Assembly (NCBI GenBank): GCA_936941155.1
Contig: CAKZJE010000031.1
Span: forward strand, 225,129-289,128
Direction of reading: 5' to 3'
From: an uncultured Methylomonas sp.
Lineage (GTDB): Bacteria > Pseudomonadota > Gammaproteobacteria > Methylococcales > Methylomonadaceae
DNA length: 64,000 nucleotides
The translations under genes were made by a program, and so were the position numbers. Positions 1 to 9,668 of the stretch are shown one piece after another. A model generated the notes under the pieces. The model did no database searches, had not been told where the DNA came from, and worked only from the letters and a program-made list of their open reading frames with translations. The first letter of the stretch is position 1, and every line of letters begins with the position of its first letter.

Positions 1-231
1 AACTTTACTTTTCAAATAAAGCGTATCGTAGCTTAAATCCTGTCCGTTCAACCATTCCACAGAACCGGACACAATCTTAACAGTTTTAAAATAACTCAAA
101 TTCTGCAATTCTTTAAATACGCCTTTATCAAGATAAGGCTTTACATCAAATAACCTGCGCTCTTGATTTGCAAAAGTCAGCAATAAAGTAAAATCATTTT
201 GTGCAATCACATCAACTGCTTTTGGGTTCAT
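1..231 (-). CDS. DUF2442 family protein (partial, cut by window edge)
   Basis: The reverse strand reads ATG at 231-229 and stays open to base 1, giving 77 codons with no stop, so the C-terminus lies outside the window. The protein begins MNPKAVDVIAQNDFTLLL and continues with a hydrophobic/acidic pattern typical of DUF2442, including the segment RRLFDVKPYLDKG. DUF2442 proteins are small and commonly sit next to DUF4160 proteins, where they are suspected toxin-antitoxin partners; this is inferred from genomic pairing and is not proven here. The ATG lies two bases past the stop of the upstream DUF4160 gene, so the two are surely co-transcribed. Confidence 0.8.
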   Translation of the reverse strand, partial: MNPKAVDVIAQNDFTLLLTFANQERRLFDVKPYLDKGVFKELQNLSYFKTVKIVSGSVEWLNGQDLSYDTLYLKSKV

Positions 232-233
232 TT

Positions 234-503
234 TTATTTCAACGGCTCAATTTTAAAAATATCCAAACCTTCACAAGCCAATTTCCAATCAGCCATTAAT
301 TCTTCTCGATGTAATTCAATCCAAGCCTGTACTAAGCGAGTTTTATTTTTTGGCAATTTTCCGGTCACAATTTCGCCATCTTCGATATTAAAAACAGCGT
401 TATCATCAGCATATTCAGCATGAATATGCGGCAAATGATGTTGGTCTGTATCAAAATAATACATTCTGATAATCAGTCCATAAAACATGGTTACAATAGG
501 CAT
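234..503 (-). CDS. DUF4160 family protein
   Basis: This 89-residue protein begins MPIVTMFYGLIIRMYYFD and has the DUF4160 signature HHLPHIHAEYADDNAVF, followed by the acidic IEDGEIVTGKLP and a C-terminal helix with WIELHREELMADW. DUF4160 proteins usually occur with a DUF2442 gene, as here, and the pair is often proposed to be a toxin-antitoxin module; biochemical function is not established. No Shine-Dalgarno is visible, but the ATG is where the family starts. The upstream gene ends 55 bases away, so it may share a transcript with the HEPN pair. Confidence 0.85.
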   Translation of the reverse strand: MPIVTMFYGLIIRMYYFDTDQHHLPHIHAEYADDNAVFNIEDGEIVTGKLPKNKTRLVQAWIELHREELMADWKLACEGLDIFKIEPLK

Positions 504-558
504 AATTTTATTTTTTATAAATGGTCAGAAAATCTCAAGCTTTCTTTTGCATTAAAAA

Positions 559-936
559 CTAAGCCGCCTGCTTTAACGGAATAAAAAACGCCTGTTTTAT
601 ATCCTGCCCCAATAAATTCTCATTTTTAACTTCAATGAGTTGCGAAGACTGCGCAAAATTAAAACGGTCTAACTCGTGTAATTCAGGATGGTCGTGTTGC
701 AAAATCACAATACCTGATAGCTTTACCATTTCTTCTTTTTGCAAATTTGCTTTTAATTTATCCGCTATTTTTTTCAGAGCGACACCTTTATTGTCATCAA
801 TCCAAGGTGCAGAAACCATCACATCCCAGAATCCTGATGAGTCCTCTCTTTGAAATAGCGCGAACAAAGTAAAATCACCGTATTCAGCCGCCAACTCTTG
901 TTCAACAATTGTCATTTTTTGCGTAAGTGAATTCAT
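559..936 (-). CDS. Hypothetical protein, partner of the HEPN gene
   Basis: This 125-residue cytosolic protein of unknown family has no signal peptide or membrane segment. It begins MNSLTQKMTIVEQELAAEYG, has a mixed alpha/beta pattern (FTLFALFQRED, WDVMVSAPWID, GIVILQHDHPELHELDRF) and no recognisable nuclease or nucleotidyltransferase motif (no GSxxxG...DxD of MNT proteins). Its ATG overlaps the HEPN stop as ATGA, so the two are translationally coupled. I infer that it works with the HEPN protein, possibly as its antidote or partner. Function is unrecognised. Confidence 0.75.
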   Translation of the reverse strand: MNSLTQKMTIVEQELAAEYGDFTLFALFQREDSSGFWDVMVSAPWIDDNKGVALKKIADKLKANLQKEEMVKLSGIVILQHDHPELHELDRFNFAQSSQLIEVKNENLLGQDIKQAFFIPLKQAA

Positions 937-1328
937 AATACTTTCATCAGCTCCTTTACAGAACTTAACATCATTTCAGCTTCTTCTTTTGAAACCAAAC
1001 TGATTGTTTTATAGCGGTTTTCTGGATTCCAGTTTTTAACATTTGACCAATCGCTCATTTGTTCTTGCTTGATTTCTTCCTCAAAACCAGACAAATGCAA
1101 CAACACATCTAAATTATGCACTTTAAAACTCTGGTAGTTTTGAAATTCACTATTAGAAGAAGGAAAACCAGACCATTTAAGCGTTTTACAAATTCTTGCC
1201 TTTAGCGATAACTCTATCGCATAACCACAAATATACGCCGCACCATCGTAGCGTTCCGCAATGATTAAAGCCTCTGCATCAAGTAATCGTGCTTGGGCAA
1301 TTGTTTCCAGTTCGGCGATTGTAATCAT
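933..1328 (-). CDS. HEPN domain protein
   Basis: About 131 residues starting MITIAELETIAQARLLDAEALI. The ATG at 1328 was preferred to one 60 bases upstream because the extra 20 residues look like leader DNA and HEPN helix 1 starts here. The pattern RYDGAAYICGYAIELSLKARI, then VHNLDVLLHLSG and a late NPENRYKTI, fits the HEPN four-helix domain. HEPN proteins are often RNases or scaffolds in toxin-antitoxin and defence pairs. I do not see a clean Rx4-6H catalytic motif, so nuclease activity is uncertain. It overlaps the next gene by four bases. Confidence 0.75.
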   Translation of the reverse strand: MITIAELETIAQARLLDAEALIIAERYDGAAYICGYAIELSLKARICKTLKWSGFPSSNSEFQNYQSFKVHNLDVLLHLSGFEEEIKQEQMSDWSNVKNWNPENRYKTISLVSKEEAEMMLSSVKELMKVL

Positions 1329-1397
1329 TAAGCATACTTTGAAAATCGTTATGTTTCCACGCCCAAAAACTGAGCGTGAAAACAACAACTCAACCGA

Positions 1398-2690
1398 TTA
1401 ATAACGATAATGATCCGCTTTATAAGGCCCTTCAATCGGCACATTAATATACGCCGCTTGCTCTGGAGTTAATTCAGTCAAATGTACGCCGATTTGTGCC
1501 AAATGCGCACGCGCGACTTTTTCATCTAATTTTTTCGGCAAAATATAAACTTTGTTTTCATACAAGCTCGCGTTTGCCCATAACTCCATTTGCGCTAACA
1601 CTTGGTTGCAGAATGAATTTGACATCACGAAACTAGGATGACCTGTCGCGCAGCCTAAATTCACTAAACGACCTTCTGCTAACACGATGATGCGTTTGCC
1701 GTCTGGGAAAATAACATGATCCACTTGCGGTTTAATGTTTTCCCAAGTGTATTGACGCAATGCCGCGATTTCGATTTCAGAATCAAAATGCCCGATGTTG
1801 CACACAATCGCTTGGTCACGCATCGCTAACAAATGCGCATGAGTGATGATGTGATAGTTACCTGTTGCCGTCACGAAAATATTGGCAACAGGTGCTGCTT
1901 CTTCCATCGTCACTACGCGATAACCTTCCATTGCCGCTTGCAGTGCGCAAATTGGGTCAATTTCAGTAATCCAAACCGTTGCACCTAAACCACGCAAGGA
2001 TTGCGCACAACCTTTGCCCACATCACCATAACCGCAAACCACCGCGATTTTACCTGCTATCATCACGTCAGTTGCACGTTTAATACCGTCTACTAATGAT
2101 TCACGGCAACCGTATAAGTTATCAAATTTCGATTTAGTCACAGAATCATTCACGTTAAATGCAGGAACTTTTAACGTACCTTTTGCCACTCTTTCATACA
2201 AACGCAATACGCCAGTGGTGGTTTCTTCTGATAAACCTTTGATGTCTGCCATTAATTCTGGGAATTTGTCGTGCAGCATATTGGTTAAATCGCCACCGTC
2301 ATCCAGAATCATATTAGGTCGCCAGCCATCCGGCGCAATAATAGTTTGCTCAATACACCAATCCGCTTCGGCTTCGGTTTCACCTTTCCACGCAAAAACA
2401 GGAATCCCTGCCGCTGCAATCGCTGCTGCTGCATGGTCTTGGGTTGAGAAAATATTGCAAGATGACCAACGAATGGTCGCGCCTAATGCAGTTAACGTTT
2501 CAATTAACACTGCCGTTTGAATGGTCATGTGCAAACAACCAGCAATACGCGCGCCTTTCAAAGGTTGTGCCGCGCCGAATTCTTTGCGCAATGCCATTAA
2601 GCCTGGCATTTCAGTTTCAGCGATATTGATTTCTTTACGTCCCCAGTCTGCTAAGGACATGTCAGCGACTTTGTAATCTGTAAAACTCAT
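1398..2690 (-). CDS. ahcY: S-adenosylhomocysteine hydrolase
   Basis: This 430-residue enzyme (usual length) reversibly hydrolyses S-adenosylhomocysteine to adenosine and homocysteine, clearing the product of SAM-dependent methylation. It has the N-terminal substrate domain, the NAD-binding glycine-rich segment [20 protein letters not shown], the HFDSEIE segment and the conserved C-terminal [13 protein letters not shown] that completes the NAD site of the neighbouring subunit. It lies just downstream of metK on the same strand, so SAM synthesis and SAH removal are side by side. No SAH riboswitch is visible in the 66-base gap, which holds a palindrome instead. Confidence 0.97.
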   Translation of the reverse strand: MSFTDYKVADMSLADWGRKEINIAETEMPGLMALRKEFGAAQPLKGARIAGCLHMTIQTAVLIETLTALGATIRWSSCNIFSTQDHAAAAIAAAGIPVFAWKGETEAEADWCIEQTIIAPDGWRPNMILDDGGDLTNMLHDKFPELMADIKGLSEETTTGVLRLYERVAKGTLKVPAFNVNDSVTKSKFDNLYGCRESLVDGIKRATDVMIAGKIAVVCGYGDVGKGCAQSLRGLGATVWITEIDPICALQAAMEGYRVVTMEEAAPVANIFVTATGNYHIITHAHLLAMRDQAIVCNIGHFDSEIEIAALRQYTWENIKPQVDHVIFPDGKRIIVLAEGRLVNLGCATGHPSFVMSNSFCNQVLAQMELWANASLYENKVYILPKKLDEKVARAHLAQIGVHLTELTPEQAAYINVPIEGPYKADHYRY

Positions 2691-2718
2691 TGTTTTGATT
2701 CTCGTAAGTAATTGAAAG

Positions 2719-2745
2719 CCTGACAGCTCTTAAAAAACTGTCAGG
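2719..2745. repeat. CCTGACAG palindrome between metK and ahcY
   Basis: CCTGACAG (2719-2726) and CTGTCAGG (2738-2745) are perfect 8-base inverted arms around an 11-base loop. The same core recurs with longer arms at 12961-12987. There is no T-run on the minus-strand exit side, so it is probably a dispersed palindrome and not a strong terminator between metK and ahcY. Confidence 0.7.
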
Positions 2746-2756
2746 TTTGAAAAGAT

Positions 2757-3917
2757 TTAAAGACCAGCCGCGTCGCGCAATGCGTCAACTTTGTCGGTTT
2801 TTTCCCAAGTGAAAGAAGCTTCGGTGCGACCAAAATGCCCATAAGCGGCAGTCGGTTGGTAAATCGGTTTCAATAAATCCAGCATAGCAATCAAACCTTT
2901 TGGACGCAAATCAAACACGTCGCGGATGATTTTGACTAATTTATCTTCCTCTAATTTGCCTGTGCCAAATGTTTCTACGCTCACGGAAGTTGGCTCTGCA
3001 ACACCAATGGCGTAAGAAACTTGCACTTCACAACGCTCTGCCAATCCTGCTGCAACCACGTTTTTTGCTACATAACGCGCCATATAAGCTGCGGAGCGGT
3101 CTACTTTTGAAGGATCTTTACCAGAAAACGCGCCGCCGCCGTGACGTGCCATACCGCCATAACTATCTACAATAATTTTACGTCCGGTTAAACCGCAATC
3201 ACCAACAGGACCTCCGATTACGAAATTGCCAGTTGGGTTGATGAAATATTTCGTGTCTTTGTGCAGCCATTCTTTTGGCAACGTATGCAGAATAATTTCA
3301 TCCATCACGGCTTCATGCAGAGCTTTGGTGCTAATCTCTGGAGAATGTTGAGTTGATAACACCACTGCTTCAATGGCAACGGGTTTGTTATCTTCATAAC
3401 GGAAGGTGATTTGGCTTTTCGCGTCAGGGCGCAACCAAGGCAGAGTTTTGTTTTTGCGCAATTGCGCTTGCCGTTCAACTAAACGGTGCGCATAAGTGAT
3501 GGGTGCTGGCATTAACACATCGGTTTCATTGCTGGCATATCCAAACATTAATCCTTGGTCGCCTGCGCCTTGTTCATGGTTTTCATCTTCATCAACGCCC
3601 ATAGCTATATCAGGAGATTGTTTACCAATAGCATTTAATACTGCACAGCTTTTGCCATCAAAACCAATTTCGCCATTGTCGTAACCAATATCACAAACGA
3701 CTTTGCGTACTAAGGCTTCCATATCAACCCAAGCATTCGTGGTTACTTCACCTGCTAATACCACCATGCCAGTTTTGACTAATGTTTCACAGGCAACACG
3801 CGCCTTTGAATCTTGGGCTAAAATCGCATCCAAAACAGCATCAGAGATTTGATCGGCGACTTTGTCTGGATGACCTTCTGAAACAGACTCAGAAGTGAAA
3901 ATATAGTTATTGCTCAT
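2757..3917 (-). CDS. metK: S-adenosylmethionine synthetase
   Basis: Makes S-adenosylmethionine from methionine and ATP in the cytosol. The ATG at 3917 ([19 protein letters not shown]) was chosen over one 21 bases upstream because AAAGG lies seven bases before it and the family starts here. Visible motifs are GHPDK near the N-terminus, [12 protein letters not shown] (metal and substrate loop), and the glycine-rich [19 protein letters not shown]. The length of about 386 residues is usual. It lies 60-70 bases downstream of the tRNA gene and its terminator, and upstream of ahcY. Confidence 0.97.
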   Translation of the reverse strand: MSNNYIFTSESVSEGHPDKVADQISDAVLDAILAQDSKARVACETLVKTGMVVLAGEVTTNAWVDMEALVRKVVCDIGYDNGEIGFDGKSCAVLNAIGKQSPDIAMGVDEDENHEQGAGDQGLMFGYASNETDVLMPAPITYAHRLVERQAQLRKNKTLPWLRPDAKSQITFRYEDNKPVAIEAVVLSTQHSPEISTKALHEAVMDEIILHTLPKEWLHKDTKYFINPTGNFVIGGPVGDCGLTGRKIIVDSYGGMARHGGGAFSGKDPSKVDRSAAYMARYVAKNVVAAGLAERCEVQVSYAIGVAEPTSVSVETFGTGKLEEDKLVKIIRDVFDLRPKGLIAMLDLLKPIYQPTAAYGHFGRTEASFTWEKTDKVDALRDAAGL

Positions 3918-3952
3918 GGGGATACCTTTACTGGTCAAATAGTCAGATATGA

Positions 3953-3977
3953 AAAAGGCTGCATAATGCAGCCTTTT
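3953..3977 (-). terminator. Intrinsic terminator after tRNA-Ile2
   Basis: AAAAGGCTGCA (3953-3963) and TGCAGCCTTTT (3967-3977) form an 11-base stem with a three-base loop. On the minus strand the stem runs into a T-rich tail, as expected for a terminator just downstream of the tRNA gene. metK follows, so some read-through or a promoter in the 40 bases before metK is likely. Confidence 0.85.
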
Positions 3978-3984
3978 ATGGTTT

Positions 3985-4061
3985 TGGTGGGCCCTGTAGG
4001 ACTTGAACCTACGACCTGCCGATTATGAGTCGGATGCTCTAACCAACTGAGCTAAGGGCCC
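3985..4061 (-). tRNA. ileX: tRNA-Ile2 (CAT anticodon, lysidine type)
   Basis: A 77-base cloverleaf with encoded CCA at 3987-3985. The acceptor arm is GGGCCCT paired with AGGGCCC, the D arm is GCTC/GAGC, and the anticodon loop is CTCATAA. A CAT anticodon could mean elongator Met, initiator Met or Ile2. Three things favour Ile2: the acceptor has C4-G69 and C5-G68, known positive determinants for TilS; the sequence resembles E. coli ileX over most of its length; and it lies directly downstream of rpoD, where ileX also sits in E. coli. Automatic callers often label such genes tRNA-Met. Confidence 0.85.
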
Positions 4062-4090
4062 TTAAATTGCTACTGAAATGGATTCAGTTT

Positions 4091-5914
4091 TTATTCTCCG
4101 TCCAAGAAACACCGCAATTGTTCTGAACGTGATGGGTGTCTTAATTTTCTTAATGCTTTTGCTTCAATTTGACGAATTCTTTCTCTTGTTACATCAAACT
4201 GTTTGCCAACTTCTTCTAAAGTATGGTCTGTATTCATGTTAATGCCGAAACGCATTCTTAACACTTTTGCTTCTCTAGCCGTTAGCCCACTTAACACTTG
4301 TTGAGTCGATTCACGCAGTCCTGCAATGGTTGCAGATTCAACTGGGGATAATACTTTAGCATCTTCTATGAAATCTCCCAAATGCGAATCTTCGTCATCA
4401 CCAATCGGTGTTTCCATCGAAATCGGTTCTTTGGCTATTTTCAAGACCTTACGCACTTTATCTTCTGGCATTTCCATGCGTTCTGCCAGTTCTTCTGGGG
4501 TCGCTTCCCGTCCTAATTCTTGCAAAATTTGCCGTGATACGCGATTAAGTTTATTAATCGTTTCAATCATATGCACAGGAATTCGAATGGTTCTCGCTTG
4601 ATCTGCAATAGAACGAGTAATTGCTTGGCGAATCCACCATGTCGCGTAAGTAGAAAACTTATAGCCTCTGCGGTATTCAAACTTATCAACCGCTTTCATT
4701 AAGCCAATATTACCTTCTTGAATTAAATCTAAAAACTGTAAGCCGCGATTGGTATATTTTTTTGCAATAGAGATAACAAGGCGCAAATTTGCCTCAATCA
4801 TTTCTTTTTTCGCTCGTCTGGCTTTTGCTTCGCCAATCGACATTCGTCGATTAATATCTTTGATAGCAGAAACAGTTAAGCATTGTTCTGATTCAATTTC
4901 AATCAGTTGCGTTTGTATTTTGCGGATGTTTTTTTCATGTTCTTTGATAACTTCTGCGTATGGGCTGTTTTCTAAATATTGATTAACCCAATTTATATTC
5001 GTTTCGTTATCAACAAAGGATGAAATAAATTCTTTGCGTGGCATTTTTGCTTTTGCCGTGAAAATTTCAAAAATGATTTTTTCTTTTTCTCTGATTTTTG
5101 CCACGATACCAGAGAATTCAGTCACCATTTTTTTGATGTACTGAGGAGTCCATTTAAACGCTAAAAAACATTCCGCTAAGGCGGCGAACGCTTTTTCGGT
5201 TTTTTCATGGGTATAGCCATTCTTCTTAACTGAGGCAGAAGCCAGTTTTAAGCAATCTCTTAACTCATCAACTTTGACTTTAATTTCTTCATAATTAAGT
5301 CCACCTGCTTCTTCGTCTTCTTCGGTGGTTGCTGTTTCAGCATCTTCATCGTCAATCACAGGAAGTAATGCTAAAAAATCATCGGTTTCTTCAGAATTGA
5401 CTAAACCGGAAACTAAATCGCTTAAGCGAACACCTGTTTCTTCGTCTGAAGAAACTTCGTCAAAGGATTTTAAGAAAGATTCAACAACGCAGGCAGATCG
5501 TGCAATAGATTTGATAATTTGTTGTTGTCCGCTTTCAATGCCTTTGGCAATTTTTAATTCTTGCTCACGGGTTAAAAGCTCAACTGTGCCCATTTCACGC
5601 ATATACATGCGTACTGGGTCTGTGGTGCGACCAAATTCGCTATCAACTGAAGCTAAGGCTGCAACTTCTGCGGCAGCTTCATCGTCATCAGAGGTAACAG
5701 CTGAGTCAGAAGTGATTAACGAGTCTGCATCTGGGGCAACTTCGTGAACCTGAATTCCCATATCATTGATCATGCCAATGATGTCATCGACTTGTTCAGG
5801 ATCAATAATATCGCTAGGTAAGTGGTCATTAACCTCTGCATAGGTTAAATAGCCTTGCATTTTACCTTTAGCGATTAACTGTTTAAGCTGGGATTGCTGC
5901 TGTTCTTGATTCAT
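4091..5914 (-). CDS. rpoD: RNA polymerase primary sigma factor (sigma-70)
   Basis: A 607-residue group 1 sigma factor. Order of parts: region 1.1 (start to about residue 80), the region 1.2 motif [16 protein letters not shown], a long acidic non-conserved insert (rich in E and D, with [17 protein letters not shown]), then region 2 ([57 protein letters not shown], abbreviated motif set), region 3, and region 4.2 helix-turn-helix [19 protein letters not shown]. It is the last gene of the macromolecular synthesis operon rpsU-yqeY-dnaG-rpoD on the minus strand, followed by tRNA-Ile2. Confidence 0.98.
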   Translation of the reverse strand: MNQEQQQSQLKQLIAKGKMQGYLTYAEVNDHLPSDIIDPEQVDDIIGMINDMGIQVHEVAPDADSLITSDSAVTSDDDEAAAEVAALASVDSEFGRTTDPVRMYMREMGTVELLTREQELKIAKGIESGQQQIIKSIARSACVVESFLKSFDEVSSDEETGVRLSDLVSGLVNSEETDDFLALLPVIDDEDAETATTEEDEEAGGLNYEEIKVKVDELRDCLKLASASVKKNGYTHEKTEKAFAALAECFLAFKWTPQYIKKMVTEFSGIVAKIREKEKIIFEIFTAKAKMPRKEFISSFVDNETNINWVNQYLENSPYAEVIKEHEKNIRKIQTQLIEIESEQCLTVSAIKDINRRMSIGEAKARRAKKEMIEANLRLVISIAKKYTNRGLQFLDLIQEGNIGLMKAVDKFEYRRGYKFSTYATWWIRQAITRSIADQARTIRIPVHMIETINKLNRVSRQILQELGREATPEELAERMEMPEDKVRKVLKIAKEPISMETPIGDDEDSHLGDFIEDAKVLSPVESATIAGLRESTQQVLSGLTAREAKVLRMRFGINMNTDHTLEEVGKQFDVTRERIRQIEAKALRKLRHPSRSEQLRCFLDGE

Positions 5915-5992
5915 CGTTGCTCACTTTATTAATCTTCAGACAAACTTCGCTGAACAGCGGATTATAGCACAAAATATTACTATTTCCATCAA

Positions 5993-7726
5993 CTAATGTT
6001 TGTTTGCTAACATTTTTTTTAGTTGGTCTTGCTCATGGCCACTTAAACTTTGGCTGTTTCCTTTTTCCAGCAGTTGAGTGATTTTTGCTTGTTTAGCTTG
6101 AGCTATCAAATTATCAATAGCCCCTAGAAATTCAGCATTAATGCCGCTTTCAGGAAACAAAAACTCCCAGCTTGCCAAAGTTTGAATGGTTTTTTCTAAA
6201 GCCAACCCCCGATACATTTCAATCAACGCTCCGGTGCTAAGCGAAGGATAATTGAGAATGTGATGTAACAAATTTTTTAATACATCCAACCCTGGAAATT
6301 CAAGTTCATCCCATTCTGGAATTTTTTCCATCACACTTGTCGCTAAATGGGGATTCTGTAGCAATAATGCAATAGCGACTCGCGCAGGGGACAAATGTTT
6401 TTTTAGTTTTGATTTCGGTTTGATTAAGTTGTGCTGAAGTGTAGTGGTATTTTCTGAAAAAACTAGCTCAGGCACTTGGGAGAGTTGTTTTAACTCTGTT
6501 TCCATCATTTGTTTGAACACGCCGCCGGGCAATTGTTCAATATGCGATTTTGCCTGCGCGACTAACTTTGCCCGACCTTCCATCGTTGATAAATCAAGTG
6601 CAGCCGTAAAGTGAGCGAAAAAATAATCCGATAACGCTTGTGCAGAACTCACGCGCTGCGCAAAATTATCAACACCTTCGGCGCGAATTAAAGAATCGGG
6701 ATCATGTCCTTCTGGTAACAGCATAATGCGCACTTGTCGGCCGTCACGCAAACTTGGCAATGCAGCTTCTGTAGCTCGCCACGCCGCTTGTTGTCCTGCC
6801 TTATCGCCATCAAAACAAAAAACCAGTTCTGTGGACAGACGAAACAATAAATCAATATGTGTTTTGGATGTTGCCGTTCCTAATGTTGCAACGGCGTAAT
6901 CAATGCCAAATTGCGCCAATGCAATCACATCCATATAGCCTTCAACGACTAGAATTCGTTGCGGTTTGGCGTTTTTTTGTAACAATTCATACAAGCCATA
7001 AACATGCTGTCCTTTAGAAAAAACAGCAGACTCTGGTGAGTTTAGGTATTTAGGTTGTGAATTATCTAAAACTCGACCACCGAAACCAATGACCCGTCCG
7101 CGTTTGTCGCGAATTGGAAACATGACTCGTCCACGAAAACGGTCATATTGTTTGCCATTATCATTTTTGACTAGCAAACCGACTTCTAATAAAGATTTAC
7201 TTGGAAAGTGTTTTAACAGCGCGTCCCATTGTTCAGGTGCGTAGCCTAATTGAAATGTCTTTGCAATTTGCCCGCTTACGCCGCGTGCCTTTAAGTAATC
7301 AATGGCAGGTTGTGCTTGGGGATTAGTTGTGCGTAACTGCGTTGCATAAAACTTGGCAACATCATCAAGAAGTTGATAAAACTCTTTCAGATTGTCTTGC
7401 GGAGCAGAGTTTTGATGTGTGCCTGCTTCACGCGGCACTTCAACGCCAACGAAAGAGGCAAGCTCTTCAATGGCTTCAACAAAATTAAGATGCGAAAAAT
7501 CCATCAAAAAAGAAACCGCATTGCCGCTGACACCGCAACCAAAGCAGTGATAAAACTGTTTGTTGCGATTAACGGAAAAACTTGCAGATTTTTCATTGTG
7601 AAAAGGACAGCGAGCCATATAGTTGCTGCCCGTTTTTTTCAGGGGAACGTGCGAGTCAATTAAATCAACAATATCGACTCGCAGTAAGAGATCATTAATA
7701 AACTCGCGTGGAATAAGACCAGCCAT
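5993..7726 (-). CDS. dnaG: DNA primase
   Basis: This 577-residue primase makes RNA primers at the replication fork. The N-terminal zinc-binding domain shows CPFHNEKSASF then YHCFGCG from residue 40 (Cys-His-Cys-Cys). The TOPRIM core follows, with LVVEGYMDVIAL and CFDGDKAGQQAA. The C-terminal third is a DnaB-binding domain and is poorly conserved, as usual. It lies between yqeY and rpoD, the standard operon order with one inserted small gene. The length matches the family. Confidence 0.97.
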   Translation of the reverse strand: MAGLIPREFINDLLLRVDIVDLIDSHVPLKKTGSNYMARCPFHNEKSASFSVNRNKQFYHCFGCGVSGNAVSFLMDFSHLNFVEAIEELASFVGVEVPREAGTHQNSAPQDNLKEFYQLLDDVAKFYATQLRTTNPQAQPAIDYLKARGVSGQIAKTFQLGYAPEQWDALLKHFPSKSLLEVGLLVKNDNGKQYDRFRGRVMFPIRDKRGRVIGFGGRVLDNSQPKYLNSPESAVFSKGQHVYGLYELLQKNAKPQRILVVEGYMDVIALAQFGIDYAVATLGTATSKTHIDLLFRLSTELVFCFDGDKAGQQAAWRATEAALPSLRDGRQVRIMLLPEGHDPDSLIRAEGVDNFAQRVSSAQALSDYFFAHFTAALDLSTMEGRAKLVAQAKSHIEQLPGGVFKQMMETELKQLSQVPELVFSENTTTLQHNLIKPKSKLKKHLSPARVAIALLLQNPHLATSVMEKIPEWDELEFPGLDVLKNLLHHILNYPSLSTGALIEMYRGLALEKTIQTLASWEFLFPESGINAEFLGAIDNLIAQAKQAKITQLLEKGNSQSLSGHEQDQLKKMLANKH

Positions 7727-7744
7727 AACGCTCCATACGAGTTG

Positions 7745-8194
7745 TTATGCTGCCAGAGCCGCCTTAATTTTCACTCCGACAACTGCCATATCAGCGCAGC
7801 CTTGCATTTTGGGTTTTAGCAGTCCCATCACTTTTCCCATATCTTTCACAGAAGTTGCTTCTGATTCAGCAATTGCTGCTGCAATCATGGTGTCAATTTC
7901 TTGCTCAGATAAAGCTTGCGGCAAAAAGTCTTGAATCACGAGAATTTCTGCTTCTTCAATAATCGCTAAATCTTCGCGATTAGCATCACGATATTGTCTG
8001 ATGGATTCGCGCCGTTGTTTTAGCATTTTGTCTAAAACGACCAGCACTCGTGCATCGTCCAATTCAATCCGTTCATCCACTTCAATTTGCTTCAATGCTG
8101 ATAAAATCAGCCGAATTGTGCCCAACCGTTCTTTTTCTTTTGCCTTCATACAGGCTTTCATATCATCCGTGATACGTTGTTTTAATGATTCCAT
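7745..8194 (-). CDS. yqeY: GatB/YqeY domain protein
   Basis: This 149-residue protein of the YqeY family is related to the tRNA-binding tail of GatB. Recognisable segments are MKACMKAKEKERLGTIRLILSALKQIEVDE, LDKMLKQRRESIRQY and GKVMGLLKPKMQGCADM. Cellular function is not well settled; homologues usually sit between rpsU and dnaG, exactly as here, and a link with tRNA or translation is assumed. It is 18 bases from dnaG and 24 from rpsU, so it belongs to one operon. Confidence 0.92.
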   Translation of the reverse strand: MESLKQRITDDMKACMKAKEKERLGTIRLILSALKQIEVDERIELDDARVLVVLDKMLKQRRESIRQYRDANREDLAIIEEAEILVIQDFLPQALSEQEIDTMIAAAIAESEATSVKDMGKVMGLLKPKMQGCADMAVVGVKIKAALAA

Positions 8195-8218
8195 TACGCT
8201 AAACCTTTTTTGTTTAAA

Positions 8219-8452
8219 TTACAGCTGTGGACGGCCACGACGTAAATTTTTCAACGCATAACGCTCACGAGCCAATTTTTTCAAATGACGTTTTACAGCT
8301 GCCGCGCCTTTGCGTTTACGTTCTGCCGTTGGTTTTTCATAAAATTCACGACGACGCACATCAGCCAACACACCGGCTTTTTCACATGCGCGTTTAAAAC
8401 GACGGATAGCAATATCAAATGGTTCGTTTTCTTTAACTTTAACTGATGGCAT
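8219..8452 (-). CDS. rpsU: 30S ribosomal protein bS21
   Basis: A 77-residue basic protein, [27 protein letters not shown]..., with the bS21 pattern [16 protein letters not shown]. It is slightly longer than the 71 residues of E. coli because of a C-terminal NLRRGRPQL. It sits on the 30S platform near the anti-Shine-Dalgarno and helps mRNA entry. It is the first gene of the rpsU-yqeY-dnaG-rpoD operon and is divergent from tsaD. Confidence 0.97.
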   Translation of the reverse strand: MPSVKVKENEPFDIAIRRFKRACEKAGVLADVRRREFYEKPTAERKRKGAAAVKRHLKKLARERYALKNLRRGRPQL

Positions 8453-8471
8453 TATATGACCTGATTTTATG

Positions 8472-8499
8472 TTAATATCTGAAAAGTGTGGATTGTCAA
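8472..8499 (-). promoter_or_regulatory. Candidate sigma-70 promoter of the rpsU operon
   Basis: On the minus strand TTGACA (8499-8494) is followed after 16 bases by TATTAA (8477-8472), 20 bases before the rpsU ATG. The -35 box is perfect and the -10 matches four of six. It would drive rpsU-yqeY-dnaG-rpoD. The call rests on motif match and position only. Confidence 0.55.
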
Positions 8500-8554
8500 A
8501 TCCAAAAATTGAACCGACAATTATACTGTTAATTTTTAAACAATCAAAAACTTA

Positions 8555-9565
8555 ATGTACGTTTTAGGCATAGAAACTTCCTGCGATGAAACCGGCGTTG
8601 CTATTTATCATTCCGAAAAAGGTTTGATTAGCGACTTTTTATACAGTCAAATCACCATGCACAGCGAATACGGCGGCGTAGTTCCTGAACTGGCATCGCG
8701 TGATCATATTCGGAGGGTTATCCCTTTGATTAAGCAATGTTTGCAGGCAGGACAGCTGCAAGCAAATGATATTAACGGCATTGCTTATACCGCAGGCCCT
8801 GGTTTAATGGGCGCGTTATTAGTGGGTGCAACTACTGCCCGCAGTTTGGCGTGGACATGGCAAGTTCCGGCAATTGCCGTGCATCACATGGAAGGGCACT
8901 TATTAGCTCCAATGCTGGAAGAAAATCCACCTGCATTTCCCTTTGTAGCATTATTAGTGTCGGGCGGTCACACTTTGTTAGTGCGCGTTGACGGCATTGG
9001 GCAATATCAATTGTTGGGTGAATCCATTGATGATGCAGCGGGCGAAGCCTTTGATAAAACAGCAAAAATGCTGGGCTTAGGCTATCCGGGTGGGCCCAAA
9101 GTTTCAGCATTAGCAGAACTTGGCTCGCCGCGTTTTAAATTTCCACGACCGATGACAGACAGACCGGGTTTAGATTTCAGTTTTAGCGGATTAAAAACAT
9201 TCACCATGAACACGTTGAATGAAACTGAAAAAACCGAACAAGATAAAGCCGATATTGCTTATGCTTTTCAAACCGCAACGGCGGAAACATTAACCATTAA
9301 ATGCCGTCGTGCTTTGCAACAAACGGGTCTAAAAAGATTGGTGATTGCCGGTGGCGTGAGTGCAAACAAGCAAATTCGCGCGGCATTGTTGGCAATGACG
9401 GCAAAAGAAAAAGCTGAACTCTATTTTCCACGCTTGAAATTTTGTACAGACAATGGCGCAATGATTGCCTACGCAGGATGTCAACGCCTGTTGGCAGGAG
9501 AAGCAGAAAACTTGGAAGTCTTTGCGAAACCGCGTTGGTCGATTGCGGAATTAACCGCCGTTTAA
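8555..9565 (+). CDS. tsaD: tRNA N6-adenosine threonylcarbamoyltransferase TsaD
   Basis: This 336-residue protein starts [19 protein letters not shown], the N-terminal signature of TsaD (formerly Gcp/YgjD). It transfers the threonylcarbamoyl group to A37 of ANN-decoding tRNAs with TsaB and TsaE. The metal-binding [10 protein letters not shown], the ASKH-fold glycine loop [10 protein letters not shown] and [13 protein letters not shown] are all present. It is divergent from rpsU, as in many gammaproteobacteria. No Shine-Dalgarno is obvious, but the start matches the family. Confidence 0.97.
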   Translation: MYVLGIETSCDETGVAIYHSEKGLISDFLYSQITMHSEYGGVVPELASRDHIRRVIPLIKQCLQAGQLQANDINGIAYTAGPGLMGALLVGATTARSLAWTWQVPAIAVHHMEGHLLAPMLEENPPAFPFVALLVSGGHTLLVRVDGIGQYQLLGESIDDAAGEAFDKTAKMLGLGYPGGPKVSALAELGSPRFKFPRPMTDRPGLDFSFSGLKTFTMNTLNETEKTEQDKADIAYAFQTATAETLTIKCRRALQQTGLKRLVIAGGVSANKQIRAALLAMTAKEKAELYFPRLKFCTDNGAMIAYAGCQRLLAGEAENLEVFAKPRWSIAELTAV

Positions 9566-9668
9566 CGTAAAAGAAAAAGCTTACTGCGGCTCATTTGTTG
9601 CGTTTAGCCGACAAAATTTCAGTTTTTGACTACAATAAAGCGATTCCAGCTCTATATTCGGAAATAAC

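Noticed and set aside
2691..2756. A SAH riboswitch before ahcY
   Set aside because: The 66-base gap holds only an 8-base palindrome and no conserved SAH-aptamer pattern.
3918..3952. A SAM riboswitch before metK
   Set aside because: Only about 35 bases separate metK from the tRNA terminator, too short for any known SAM aptamer.
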